A stretch of 20,173 nt of DNA from Casp-Chloro-G3 sp002816715 (GTDB lineage Bacteria; Chloroflexota; Dehalococcoidia; Lucifugimonadales; UBA3495). The position numbers and the translations under genes are program-made. The notes beneath the pieces are model-generated. The model was not told the origin of the DNA, did not search any database, and saw nothing but the letters and a program-made list of their open reading frames with translations. The DNA is taken from NCBI GenBank assembly GCA_027623815.1, contig JAQBUV010000045.1, forward strand, positions 1 through 20,173, written 5' to 3'. Each line of letters starts with the position of its first letter. Position 1 is the stretch's first letter. Below, one piece after another: positions 1 through 6,413 of the stretch.

Positions 1-290
1 GGTTCCTGCTCGATTACATCAGCTTGGTTGCAAAACCATGGCCAAAGTCCGGTACCTTTGTACCTGTCCTCGGGAGTGAACCCAGCCATCTCCCTAATTT
101 CCTCCCGTGTAAAGAACTTACCGTGCACGCCCTCTTTTTTGCTCAGTTTAACTATGGCTTTGGTACATTTCTTTACAACATGTTCACATCTGGCGGCCAG
201 TTCAGCCCCTCTTAGCACACATCGCACGTAATCACATGCTGTTCCATCTTTGTCGTACGATACCTTGCATTTCCTAACGTACTCTAGCAT
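1..290 (-). CDS. Unrecognised Cys-rich protein, 5' part only (runs off the left edge)
   Basis: Reading the minus strand from ATG at 288-290, 96 codons stay open to the window edge without a stop. The start MLEYVRKCKVSYD is preceded by a well-placed GAGGAAA Shine-Dalgarno 5 nt before the ATG, so this is very likely a real gene whose 3' end lies outside the window. The visible part has six cysteines (about residues 8, 19, 24, 35, 42 and 88), many Lys/Arg/Glu, no hydrophobic segment and no signal peptide. A stretch near residues 63-74 (FTREEIREMAGF) resembles a short helix-turn-helix or helical motif, but I do not recognise a family. Codon use differs from the neighbours: Arg is mostly AGG/AGA/CGA, and ATA, GTA and TGT are frequent, as in horizontally acquired DNA. 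Existence fairly sure, function unknown. Confidence 0.6.
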   Translation of the reverse strand, partial: MLEYVRKCKVSYDKDGTACDYVRCVLRGAELAARCEHVVKKCTKAIVKLSKKEGVHGKFFTREEIREMAGFTPEDRYKGTGLWPWFCNQADVIEQE

Positions 291-351
291 AGAATTTCCT
301 CGTAAGGACTGGGAGAGAACCCCTAAGCCCTAATCATCTCAGAGTGCTGCC

Positions 352-392
352 ATGGCTAGGGCTTTAGCTGTTTAGGCTAAAGCCCTAGCCAT
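352..392. repeat. Perfect 17-bp inverted repeat (hairpin) after the MmgE/PrpD gene
   Basis: The arms 352-368 (ATGGCTAGGGCTTTAGC) and 376-392 are exact reverse complements around a 7-nt loop. The element abuts the MmgE/PrpD stop codon at 394-396 and lies before the ribosome binding site of the partial gene at 1-290. Neither strand has a clear T-tract after the stem, so it is not a textbook intrinsic terminator. It could be a Rho-assisted terminator, an mRNA 3'-end stabiliser or a mobile palindromic repeat. Confidence 0.75.
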
Positions 393-393
393 C

Positions 394-1761
394 CTACTTC
401 ACCAGCGTCTGGCGGATGGCTGCCGCCACATCGTCAACTTGGGTGATGTCAGACCAGGTCTCGATGGTCTCCTGCACCCGGTCTTGCGACAAAATTAGCC
501 CAGCGTTGACCTGGAACTTGCCCTTGATGCTGTCAAACCCCCAGGGATTAACCTGTCCGCCCAGTATTTCTTCTCGGGGAGTCTCGTGGGCCAAGACCCG
601 GCCATCCTTCAGGGTGATACGTACTGGCACGCCCTTGGAGACGATGCCGCCTTCCTGTTCCCACTTAGATTTGACGTTCATGGTCACCTTTTTCATGGTC
701 TCCTGTAGTCTGGGGTCGGCAATCTTACCGTCAGTGAAGGTGTCGATGGCGATGCCGCCGTCCACCAGGGCCGCCGCCACGTTGTACTTGGCGCTGAACT
801 TGCCCTTGAGAGGATCGTCCGGCTCGGTGTAAAGCATCACCGTAGAAACGTAAGACTGGTCAATCTCGGCATGCACCACGTCTTCGTAGGTGAAATTATG
901 CTCGCGCATCATACTGAACAGACTGTCCAGCATGGCGTGGTTGCCGCCGCAGCAGGGGTACTTTTTGATAATCAGTGCGTCCTGAATTCGGAAAGGCTTG
1001 CCCAGGTTCTCGGCCATCTCGTCCAACTCATAGTGGCCTTCGCCGATAACCGTCTGCACAAATCCCACCGGGTGCTCCAGAATCTGCTCGCCAGCCGTCA
1101 GTCCCCGCTGGGCTAGTTGAGCCGCCATCACCCCGTCGCGGCAGGTCATTCCAGCGTGGAGGGGCTTGGTCATGGTGCCGAAGTTGTGGATTACGCCGCT
1201 GGCCATTGACCCGGCCATGCCCAGGGCCATGGTGGTCTGGTGCTCGTCCAGTTTCAGCAGCTTGGCGCAGGCCGCCGCCGCTCCCAACCGGCCCAGAATA
1301 CCGGTGCTGTGGAAACCCCGGTGCATCTGGTTCTGGTGATATCGGGTGGCGTGGTCTACCGCCAGCCCGACCTCACAGCCAATGATATAGGCTTCGATCA
1401 GGTCGCGGCCATTAGCGCCGATGCTCTCGCCCAACGCCAGCAGCGCCGGGAAGATGGCAACGGTGGGATGCCCAAAGCCGCCAAAGTCGTCGTAGTCCAG
1501 GGCATGGCCCATAGTGCCATTGGCCAGCGCCGCATTGGCGACCGAAGTCTTCTGTCCCGAAGACAGCACCGTGGCGTCGGGCGAGCCGCCCAGGTCAGAT
1601 ACGTACTGCTGTATGATCTCGCCCACCGGCTGGGCCGACCCGGCCAGGATCACTCCAAGCACGTCGAAGCAGGACTCGTTGGCAACGCGAATAGCGTCGG
1701 GTGGGATGTCTTCATAGGAAGTGTTTACGACCCATTTAGCCACGGTTTCAGTAGCGCCCAT
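394..1761 (-). CDS. MmgE/PrpD family protein (2-methylcitrate dehydratase-like)
   Basis: 455 aa from the chosen ATG at 1759-1761 (MGATETVAKWVV). I chose this start, not the upstream in-frame ATG at 1860, because GAGGAGG lies about 9 nt before it and a good minus-strand promoter (1820-1847) sits inside the longer version. The protein shows the all-alpha N-terminal MmgE/PrpD layout (ESCFDVLGVILAGS, then ANGTMGHALDYDD near residue 80, HPTVAIFPALLALGE, GFHSTGILGRLGAAAA) and the C-terminal domain (KKYPCCGGNHAMLDSL). Family members dehydrate or isomerise small hydroxy-acids: 2-methylcitrate in propionate catabolism, cis-aconitate, or iminodisuccinate. Substrate cannot be read here, and no prpB/prpC partner is in the window, so a true methylcitrate cycle is not supported. 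The length is normal for the family and no damage is visible. Confidence 0.9.
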   Translation of the reverse strand: MGATETVAKWVVNTSYEDIPPDAIRVANESCFDVLGVILAGSAQPVGEIIQQYVSDLGGSPDATVLSSGQKTSVANAALANGTMGHALDYDDFGGFGHPTVAIFPALLALGESIGANGRDLIEAYIIGCEVGLAVDHATRYHQNQMHRGFHSTGILGRLGAAAACAKLLKLDEHQTTMALGMAGSMASGVIHNFGTMTKPLHAGMTCRDGVMAAQLAQRGLTAGEQILEHPVGFVQTVIGEGHYELDEMAENLGKPFRIQDALIIKKYPCCGGNHAMLDSLFSMMREHNFTYEDVVHAEIDQSYVSTVMLYTEPDDPLKGKFSAKYNVAAALVDGGIAIDTFTDGKIADPRLQETMKKVTMNVKSKWEQEGGIVSKGVPVRITLKDGRVLAHETPREEILGGQVNPWGFDSIKGKFQVNAGLILSQDRVQETIETWSDITQVDDVAAAIRQTLVK

Positions 1762-1819
1762 TAGCTGGCCTCCTCGGTTCAAACTGTAAGATTCCGGGTC
1801 TGCCCATAGATTGTTCTCA

Positions 1820-1847
1820 ATTATATACTCCATGTCAGAGTAGGCAA
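1820..1847 (-). promoter_or_regulatory. Putative sigma-70 promoter of the MmgE/PrpD gene
   Basis: On the minus strand: TTGCCT (1842-1847), a 16-bp spacer, then TATAAT (1820-1825). This puts transcription start near 1813, about 50 nt before the ATG at 1761. The -10 is a perfect consensus match, the -35 partial. Confidence 0.55.
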
Positions 1848-1866
1848 GGTGTACTAGCAATTCAGC

Positions 1867-1895
1867 TTGCGCCTATCTGCCTCAAATAATATACT
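1867..1895 (+). promoter_or_regulatory. Putative promoter giving a leaderless Lon-domain transcript
   Basis: TTGCGC (1867-1872), a 17-bp spacer, then TATACT (1890-1895). The predicted start of transcription, near 1902-1904, coincides with the ATG at 1904, and no usable Shine-Dalgarno is present. The upstream in-frame TTG at 1895 overlaps the -10 box and is therefore unlikely to be the start codon. Confidence 0.45.
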
Positions 1896-1903
1896 TGGAG
1901 TGT

Positions 1904-2590
1904 ATGGAAGAAGCACAAAACAGGCCCGGCGAAGACCTGACCGAACTGCCGCTGTTCCCGCTGAACAGTGTGGTGCTGTTCCCAGGCGTGAAGCTACCGC
2001 TGCACATTTTTGAGGAGCGGTATAAGGCAATGATCGGCGCTTGCTCCCAGCACGATGCTCCCTTTGGCGTGCTGCTAATCAAAGAAGGGCAGGAGGTGGG
2101 CGACCCGGCTCATCCCTTCCAGATCGGCACGACCGCCCGTATCACCGAGGTGGAGAAGCTGGAAGACGGGCGAATGAATATCTCGACTCTAGGCGAGCGT
2201 CGGTTTGAGGTGGTGGAGATTATCCAGCAAGTGCCGTATCTGGTGGGTCTGGTCAGGTACTTGTCTGACGAAGCGGCGGAAGTCTCGAATATTTTAATCG
2301 AGGAAATCCGCAAGGAGTTCTCCGAGTTTCTGGGACATCAGGCCACTATCGCCGGTGGGTGGAACAGCAGAATATACGTTACCGACGAGCCGAGCCAGCT
2401 ATTCACCGAAGTTATATCTAGCCTGTCCGCCAACGTCGAGCTGCCCCCAGAACTGCGCCAAAAACTGCTTGAAACTTCGACCAACCAGCAACGTCTGGAG
2501 CAACTGCTGCCGGTGCTGAGCCGGGGCAACCAGATTATGCGAGAGCACGTCGAGAAGAACAACCCCTTCCGTGGCCACCGGCTGAATTAG
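1904..2590 (+). CDS. Lon N-terminal (LAN/substrate-binding) domain protein
   Basis: 228 aa. After a short acidic N-terminus the protein shows the Lon substrate-binding signature: LPLFPLNSVVLFPGVKLPLHIFEERYK near residues 14-40, then FGVLLIKEGQEVGDPAHPFQIGTTARITEVEKLEDGRMNI, continuing into GERRFEVVE. The helical second half (residues about 110-228) is typical of stand-alone LAN-domain proteins. There is no AAA+ ATPase or Ser-Lys protease domain, so this is not Lon itself. Stand-alone members are common and often annotated as peptidase S16 or LON substrate-binding domain proteins. Their role is uncertain; binding unfolded peptides or acting as an adaptor is a reasonable inference. The gene diverges from MmgE/PrpD. 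Start chosen at ATG 1904 because the longer TTG start overlaps a -10 box. Confidence 0.9.
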   Translation: MEEAQNRPGEDLTELPLFPLNSVVLFPGVKLPLHIFEERYKAMIGACSQHDAPFGVLLIKEGQEVGDPAHPFQIGTTARITEVEKLEDGRMNISTLGERRFEVVEIIQQVPYLVGLVRYLSDEAAEVSNILIEEIRKEFSEFLGHQATIAGGWNSRIYVTDEPSQLFTEVISSLSANVELPPELRQKLLETSTNQQRLEQLLPVLSRGNQIMREHVEKNNPFRGHRLN

Positions 2591-2685
2591 AGCACATCCA
2601 ACAACGCTCTACGCTAATAACGCATGCCTATCCTCTACTTGCCAGATGCCAGGGGAAGAATCGCCTTTGGCTGCAATTTACTGGA

Positions 2686-2703
2686 TTGACACTCTACAGA
2701 GTG
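2686..2703 (+). promoter_or_regulatory. -35-like TTGACA with adjoining inverted repeat before DUF433
   Basis: A perfect TTGACA (2686-2691) overlaps the inverted repeat CACTCT-AC-AGAGTG (2690-2703), about 20 nt before the DUF433 ATG. The layout would suit an autoregulatory operator, as in many antitoxin genes. No convincing -10 follows at normal spacing, so the promoter is tentative. Confidence 0.3.
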
Positions 2704-2721
2704 CACTAGCAACCTGAAATC

Positions 2722-2922
2722 ATGGATTATCAAACAATCATCACTATCGAGCCTGGCAAACGGGGTGGAAAACCCTGCATTCGAGGGTTGCGTATCACAG
2801 TTTATGATGTGCTTGAATATTTGGCTTCCGGAATGACACAAGAGGAAATTCTCAAGGATTTTCCCGATCTTGGGCTAGAAGATATTCATGCCTGCCTCGC
2901 ATTTGCCGCTGACCGCCCTTAG
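2722..2922 (+). CDS. DUF433 domain protein (VapB-like antitoxin), no partner
   Basis: 66 aa. MDYQTIITIEPGKRGGKPCIRGLRITVYDVLEYLASGM is followed by TQEEILKDFPDLGLEDIHACLAFAADR. This is the full DUF433 winged-helix core, with the characteristic G-G-K-P-x-I-x-G-x-R-I-T/V motif at residues 14-26. DUF433 proteins usually act as DNA-binding antitoxins paired with a DUF5615 PIN-like toxin encoded just downstream. Here the gene stops right after the ADR that normally precedes a short charged tail, and the next gene (convergent, starting 20 nt away) is unrelated. It is therefore either an orphan antitoxin that lost its toxin or a stand-alone regulator. The ribosome binding site is weak. Confidence 0.8.
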   Translation: MDYQTIITIEPGKRGGKPCIRGLRITVYDVLEYLASGMTQEEILKDFPDLGLEDIHACLAFAADRP

Positions 2923-2941
2923 GCTTAATCCCGACGTTCAT

Positions 2942-3883
2942 CTACTTCTTCGCCGCCAAATCTCCATACAGCCGCAGTGCTCCCGACTCCGGAATCATGC
3001 CGGAGAACAACTCCGGGTGAATCATCTCCGCCATTATTTCCAAGCCCGCCACTAGTCTTGGGCCGGAGCGACTGGTGTAGGCACCGGCGTCGATAGCATA
3101 GACTCGATTGTTCTGCACCGCTGGCAGAGTCGCCCAACCTTCTTTCCCCGACAATAACGGCACATCCTCCAGGGCGCGCTTAACCTCAAAGCCGCAGGGC
3201 ATGAAAATAATCACCTCGGGCTGGCTGGCGATCACTGCATCCCAGTCCAGCTTGAAGGAGCCGGTCTCTTTATCCCCAAAGCAGTTGGCCCCGCCGGCCA
3301 TTTCCACCATCTCCGGCACCCAGTGGCCACCGCACATCAGCGGGTCTACCCACTCCAGGTGCAATACCTTGGGCTTGCTGGTCGCCAGAGCGACCTTTTC
3401 GACTACCGCGTCGATGCGGGCTTGCATGCTGGCAATCAACGACTCCGCCTTGGCTTCCTCGCCGGTGGCCTGGCCTACCCGACGGATATCTTCCAGAACA
3501 TCGCCAACGTACTGAGGGTCCAGCGATATGACCTCAGGCTGCTTGGCGAGATTCGCCGTAGTCTCGGCCACCTGCCGAGAAGAGACGGCTCAAACCTCGC
3601 AGATCGCCTGAGTCAGAATCAGGTCGGGCTCAGCGGCCCGCAGCAAATCCTGGTCTATTTCGTAGATGCCCAGTCCTTGGGACAGCCGCTCCGAAATCAC
3701 CCGGCTGATTTCACCGCTGCTGGGCTGGGGATCCATTGCTTCAAATACACTGCGCACCACCCAGGGCTTGTTCTTGGCCAATGCCGGGAAGTCGCATTCA
3801 TGAGTGACGCCATAAAGTTGGTCCTCCATTCCCAGGGCATAGACAATTTCAGTTGCACTGGGCAGAAAAGAGCAGATACGCAT
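2942..3883 (-). CDS. Cobalamin/iron-siderophore-type substrate-binding protein (BtuF-like), in-frame UGA: candidate selenoprotein
   Basis: The gene reads as one frame of 313 residues interrupted only by UGA at codon 98 (3590-3592). Start ATG 3881-3883 (MRICSFLPSATEIVYALG) has GGAGG 5 nt upstream. It belongs to the periplasmic-binding/BtuF superfamily (COG0614): motif SLPSATE-like at 5-12, THECDFP at 27-33, DLILTQAICEV at 87-97, then after the UGA AVSSRQV, PEVISLDPQ, VLHLEWVDPLMCGGHWVPEMVEMAGG and VIIFMPCGF. Related proteins, as I know the family, read CEVCAVS, so UGA replaces the second Cys (C95-E-V-U98). Both halves look intact and nothing is frameshifted. There is no signal peptide or lipobox, so it is probably cytoplasmic, unlike true BtuF, and no ABC permease or ATPase is nearby. 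UGA is an ordinary stop elsewhere here (e.g. 9370, 10585, 14792). The alternative is a pseudogene with a fresh nonsense mutation. Confidence 0.7.
3555..3589 (-). promoter_or_regulatory. Candidate bacterial SECIS stem-loop directly after the in-frame UGA
   Basis: On the minus strand the 35 nt right after UGA fold as GCCGU/ACGGC (5 bp), internal loop CUCU/CU, UCUCGGC/GCCGAGA (7 bp, perfect) and apical loop AGGUG. The loop starts 17 nt after the UGA and has G at its second position. These values fit the published bacterial SECIS rules (loop about 16-37 nt downstream, short loop, G in the first two loop bases). The loop resembles the GCAGGU apex of E. coli fdhF. Folding was done by eye; function is inferred. 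Confidence 0.55.
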
Positions 3884-4042
3884 TAGAACCTCCGACCGTC
3901 GCCTTAATTGAGACTCTGGTTCACTAACATTTTGGGTCAATTTGATCGCGGGCTACTTTGCGTCTCATTCTAGCACCCTGAGCGGGTCTACAAAAGAAGA
4001 CCTGTTTGATGTACTACTGATCAAGGGGCAAATCCATCTGCC

Positions 4043-4071
4043 TTGACACCAATTATTGCCAATATTACACT
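4043..4071 (+). promoter_or_regulatory. Putative promoter of the DUF3500 gene
   Basis: TTGACA (4043-4048), a 17-bp spacer, TACACT (4066-4071). It would give a leader of about 165 nt that includes the direct repeats at 4138-4170. This is the main recognisable content of the 361-bp gap 3884-4244. Confidence 0.45.
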
Positions 4072-4137
4072 CCGATAAGATAAGCCCTGATCGGCGCGAT
4101 TAGCCATCACTCATCTGGTGCAAGGGTTCTTTTTATA

Positions 4138-4213
4138 CCAATACCAGGGTAAAGCCAATACCAGGGTAAAACCCGCCGGGTTGGCATAGCCTGCCAAGTA
4201 GATTCCACCCTGG
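4138..4213 (+). promoter_or_regulatory. Leader with tandem direct repeat and alternative pairing partner
   Basis: CCAATACCAGGGTAAA occurs twice (4138-4153, 4155-4170; 17-bp period). Downstream are a small hairpin TTGGCA-TAGCC-TGCCAA (4181-4197) and ACCCTGG (4207-4213), which can pair with CCAGGGT of either repeat copy. The region lies 30-107 nt before the DUF3500 ATG. It could be a two-site protein operator or an RNA switch; it could also be a chance slippage duplication. Confidence 0.4.
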
Positions 4214-4244
4214 CTAAGATTTAGGATGCTTTTCAGGAGGAAAC

Positions 4245-5237
4245 ATGGCTCAAGTTAAAGGATATGGAAACGCGCAGGTGACGGCTGAGATCGCTGAAGC
4301 CTGTAGCAAATGGCTCAATAGCCTGACCCCGGAGCAAAAGGTCAAGGCGACCTTCGATTTCCGGGACGGTGAGCGCATCTTCTGGTACTACCCGCCGCTG
4401 AACCGGCACGGTCTGCCTCTGCGGGACATGGACGCCAATCAGCGCAAGTTGGCCTTCGATATCTTGGATAGCAGCCTGGCGCCCGATACCGCGTTGAAGA
4501 CCAAGCAAATCATAGAGCATGAACTGGTGCTGGGCCCCTTGGAGGCAGAGCAGGGCGCGGTTAGCTTTGACCGGAACCCGGAGCTTTACTACTGGACTGT
4601 ATTTGGCGAGCCGGGCGGTGACGGCCCCTGGGGTTGGCGGACGGAAGGCCACCACGTTTCCCTGCACGTCAACGCCTGGTCTGACAAGGTAATTTCGGTG
4701 ACGCCCTTCTTCTTGGGCGCTAACCCGGCAGAAGTCATGAAAGGCTCCAAACAGGGTCTGCGCATCTTGGACCGTCGGGAAGACCTGGCTATTGAACTGA
4801 TTAACAGCTTCGATGCCAACCAGAAGGCCAAGGCCATCATCCATGACCAAGCACCCTGGGACATTCCCACGTATAACTCTAGCAAGGCGGCGGTTCATGA
4901 TAACGAGGGACTGGCTGGCTCTGAAATGACCGGCACGCAGAAAGAGACTCTGATGTCCTTGATCGCCGAGTACGTGAATGGTATGCGTTCCGAGGTTGCC
5001 GAGGGTAAGATGGCAGAGCTCCGCCAGCAGGGACTGGAAGACTTTCGCATTGTATGGGCCGGTGGCATCGACCGGAGCCGAGACCACTACTACCGGATTC
5101 ACGGCGGTAAATTTATCGTCGAGTTCGACAACCAGCAGAATGGTGCCAACCACATCCACACGGTTTGGCGGGACGTGGACAACGATTTCGGCGAGGATGT
5201 GATGCGCGACACCAGGATGATGTACAGTGTCCTTTAG
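4245..5237 (+). CDS. DUF3500 domain protein
   Basis: 330 aa, starting after a strong AGGAGG Shine-Dalgarno (TTTCAGGAGGAAACATGG). The sequence has the DUF3500 pattern: WLNSLTPEQKVKATFDF at the N-terminus, ERIFWYYPPLNRHGLPLRDM, a central YYWTVFGEPGGDGPWGWRTEGHHVSLHV with the conserved GWR...GHH motif, and a C-terminal RIHGGKFIVEFDNQQNGANHIHTVWRDVDNDFGEDV. There is no signal peptide or membrane segment, so it is a soluble cytoplasmic protein. The conserved His-rich positions (GHH near residue 138, NHIHTVWRD near residue 307) could form a metal site, which is inference. The biochemical function of the family is not established to my knowledge. The length is normal for the family. A long antisense reading frame over this gene is a codon-bias shadow. 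Confidence 0.9.
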   Translation: MAQVKGYGNAQVTAEIAEACSKWLNSLTPEQKVKATFDFRDGERIFWYYPPLNRHGLPLRDMDANQRKLAFDILDSSLAPDTALKTKQIIEHELVLGPLEAEQGAVSFDRNPELYYWTVFGEPGGDGPWGWRTEGHHVSLHVNAWSDKVISVTPFFLGANPAEVMKGSKQGLRILDRREDLAIELINSFDANQKAKAIIHDQAPWDIPTYNSSKAAVHDNEGLAGSEMTGTQKETLMSLIAEYVNGMRSEVAEGKMAELRQQGLEDFRIVWAGGIDRSRDHYYRIHGGKFIVEFDNQQNGANHIHTVWRDVDNDFGEDVMRDTRMMYSVL

Positions 5238-5249
5238 CTTTTCATAACT

Positions 5250-5327
5250 TCATTGCGATGGGCGGAGTCCCCAAGGCAATCTCACGTCCGAAAAGAGATT
5301 GCCCCGCTTCGCTCACGCTCGCAATGA
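5250..5327. repeat. 78-bp palindromic intergenic element (MITE/REP-like)
   Basis: The ends TCATTGCGA (5250-5258) and TCGCAATGA (5319-5327) are inverted repeats. Inside lies a second pair, GGCAATCTC (5275-5283) and GAGATTGCC (5295-5303). It sits just after the DUF3500 stop and could also end that transcript. The nested, terminal-repeat layout resembles small non-autonomous palindromic elements found scattered in Chloroflexota genomes; that comparison is from memory. Confidence 0.6.
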
Positions 5328-5484
5328 TAACTTGTAGACATCTCCGGGAGCTTGCCCTGCCGACGCCCGACCTATGTCGGATAACGGTTACAAGGTGACC
5401 TCGGCCCGTTGCCGGGAACTTTTTAGCCTCTGATAGAGTCAGTATTGTTATAGCGTTAATTCCGTTAAATCACGGTAGGTGTTT

Positions 5485-6363
5485 ATGCAGTATCTGACTC
5501 AATCCTCCCATTCCCGGAAGAAATTATCCATGCGCGCGTTTCTATTTGGGCTGTTCCTGATTTGCAGCGTCGGCTTGCTGGCCTGCGCATCGGCTGCTAC
5601 ATCGGTGCCCCAACCATCGCCATCGGCAACGCCAGAACTGACATCGGCACCTCAGCCGACTGCGACACCCGGCATGCTGGAAAAGTCTGCACCCATCGAA
5701 AGTGTGTACATTGACGTTTCAGCAACGGAGCCTGCGCAAGCCGACCTGATGGTAGTGTCGGGGTTGCCCAATGCATGCTACACCTTCGGGAGTTACAGCA
5801 TTAGTCGAGAAGGAGATGCTTTCCAGGTGGAAATCTTCAACTTGATACCGGATGAACCGACGCTGATGTGCGCTGAAATTTACGGAATGATAACCACCCA
5901 GATTCCCCTGGAAGGTGGGGTTGAGACTTGCAAGTTCTACGATGTGGTAGTTAATGCTGCGCCCTACTCGGTGCAGGCGATTGCTCCCAACGTGCGCTGC
6001 GCCGGGCCAGGGGAGGGCACCGATCTAGGGCCTGAGGACTCGGTTGTGCTGGTCTTCGGCGAAAAAACTTCGATTGCTGGAACCAATCTGGCGCTGACTC
6101 TAATTCAGGTGCTTGAGGACTCCCGGTGTCCCAGCGACGTTGTGTGTGTTTGGGCCGGTCGGGTCATTGTAGCGGTTGGTGTTGAACTGGACGGAAACGA
6201 TTTGGGAGAAACTACTTTGAGCATTGAGGGAGGGTCGGAAAGCATAACAGCAACTGTAGGGGTATACACCATTGAGTTGCTCCAGCTTGACCCTTATCCG
6301 GTGAGCACTGGTCAAATCTTGGCGGAGGATTATGTAGCCAGGATTTCAGTTGACATAATGTAA
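5485..6363 (+). CDS. Lipoprotein with C-terminal Cys-containing beta domain, function unknown
   Basis: 292 aa. The N-terminus has a basic stretch (SRKKLSMR), a hydrophobic segment (AFLFGLFLICSVG) and a lipobox LLAC with the acceptor Cys at residue 34. The mature protein would be lipid-anchored outside the membrane. A Pro/Ser/Thr-rich linker follows (about residues 35-65), then two beta-rich modules. The first is roughly 70-175, with conserved-looking Cys pairs at YTFGSY/LMCAEIY/CKFYDV. The second is roughly 190-292, with SRCPSDVVCVWAGRVIVAV. The SRCP-x4-C-x-WAG motif recurs in uncharacterised bacterial lipoproteins, but I know no function for it. GTG at 5479 or ATG at 5530 are alternative starts; the ATG at 5530 has GGAAGAAA upstream and would still keep the lipobox. 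Confidence 0.85.
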   Translation: MQYLTQSSHSRKKLSMRAFLFGLFLICSVGLLACASAATSVPQPSPSATPELTSAPQPTATPGMLEKSAPIESVYIDVSATEPAQADLMVVSGLPNACYTFGSYSISREGDAFQVEIFNLIPDEPTLMCAEIYGMITTQIPLEGGVETCKFYDVVVNAAPYSVQAIAPNVRCAGPGEGTDLGPEDSVVLVFGEKTSIAGTNLALTLIQVLEDSRCPSDVVCVWAGRVIVAVGVELDGNDLGETTLSIEGGSESITATVGVYTIELLQLDPYPVSTGQILAEDYVARISVDIM

Positions 6364-6413
6364 TGGGCGCTAATAAATTCTCAGCATTCCTTTGACTCTG
6401 CCTTTTTTTGACC

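Noticed and set aside
2942..3883. Genome-wide UGA recoding (UGA as Trp or Gly) to explain the in-frame UGA
   Set aside because: Other complete genes here end at UGA where the family ends (9370, 10585, 14792), and Trp is encoded by TGG throughout.
2942..3940. Two separate genes, or a frameshifted gene, at the BtuF-like locus
   Set aside because: Both parts are in the same frame across 3590-3592 and together make one family-length protein. The second part would start at a GTG without a Shine-Dalgarno, in the middle of the fold. A nonsense mutation is still kept as the alternative.
4233..5159. 308-codon antisense frame over DUF3500
   Set aside because: Opposite to a clear DUF3500 gene with a strong ribosome binding site. 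The translation shows no family motifs; long antisense frames are common in high-GC genes.
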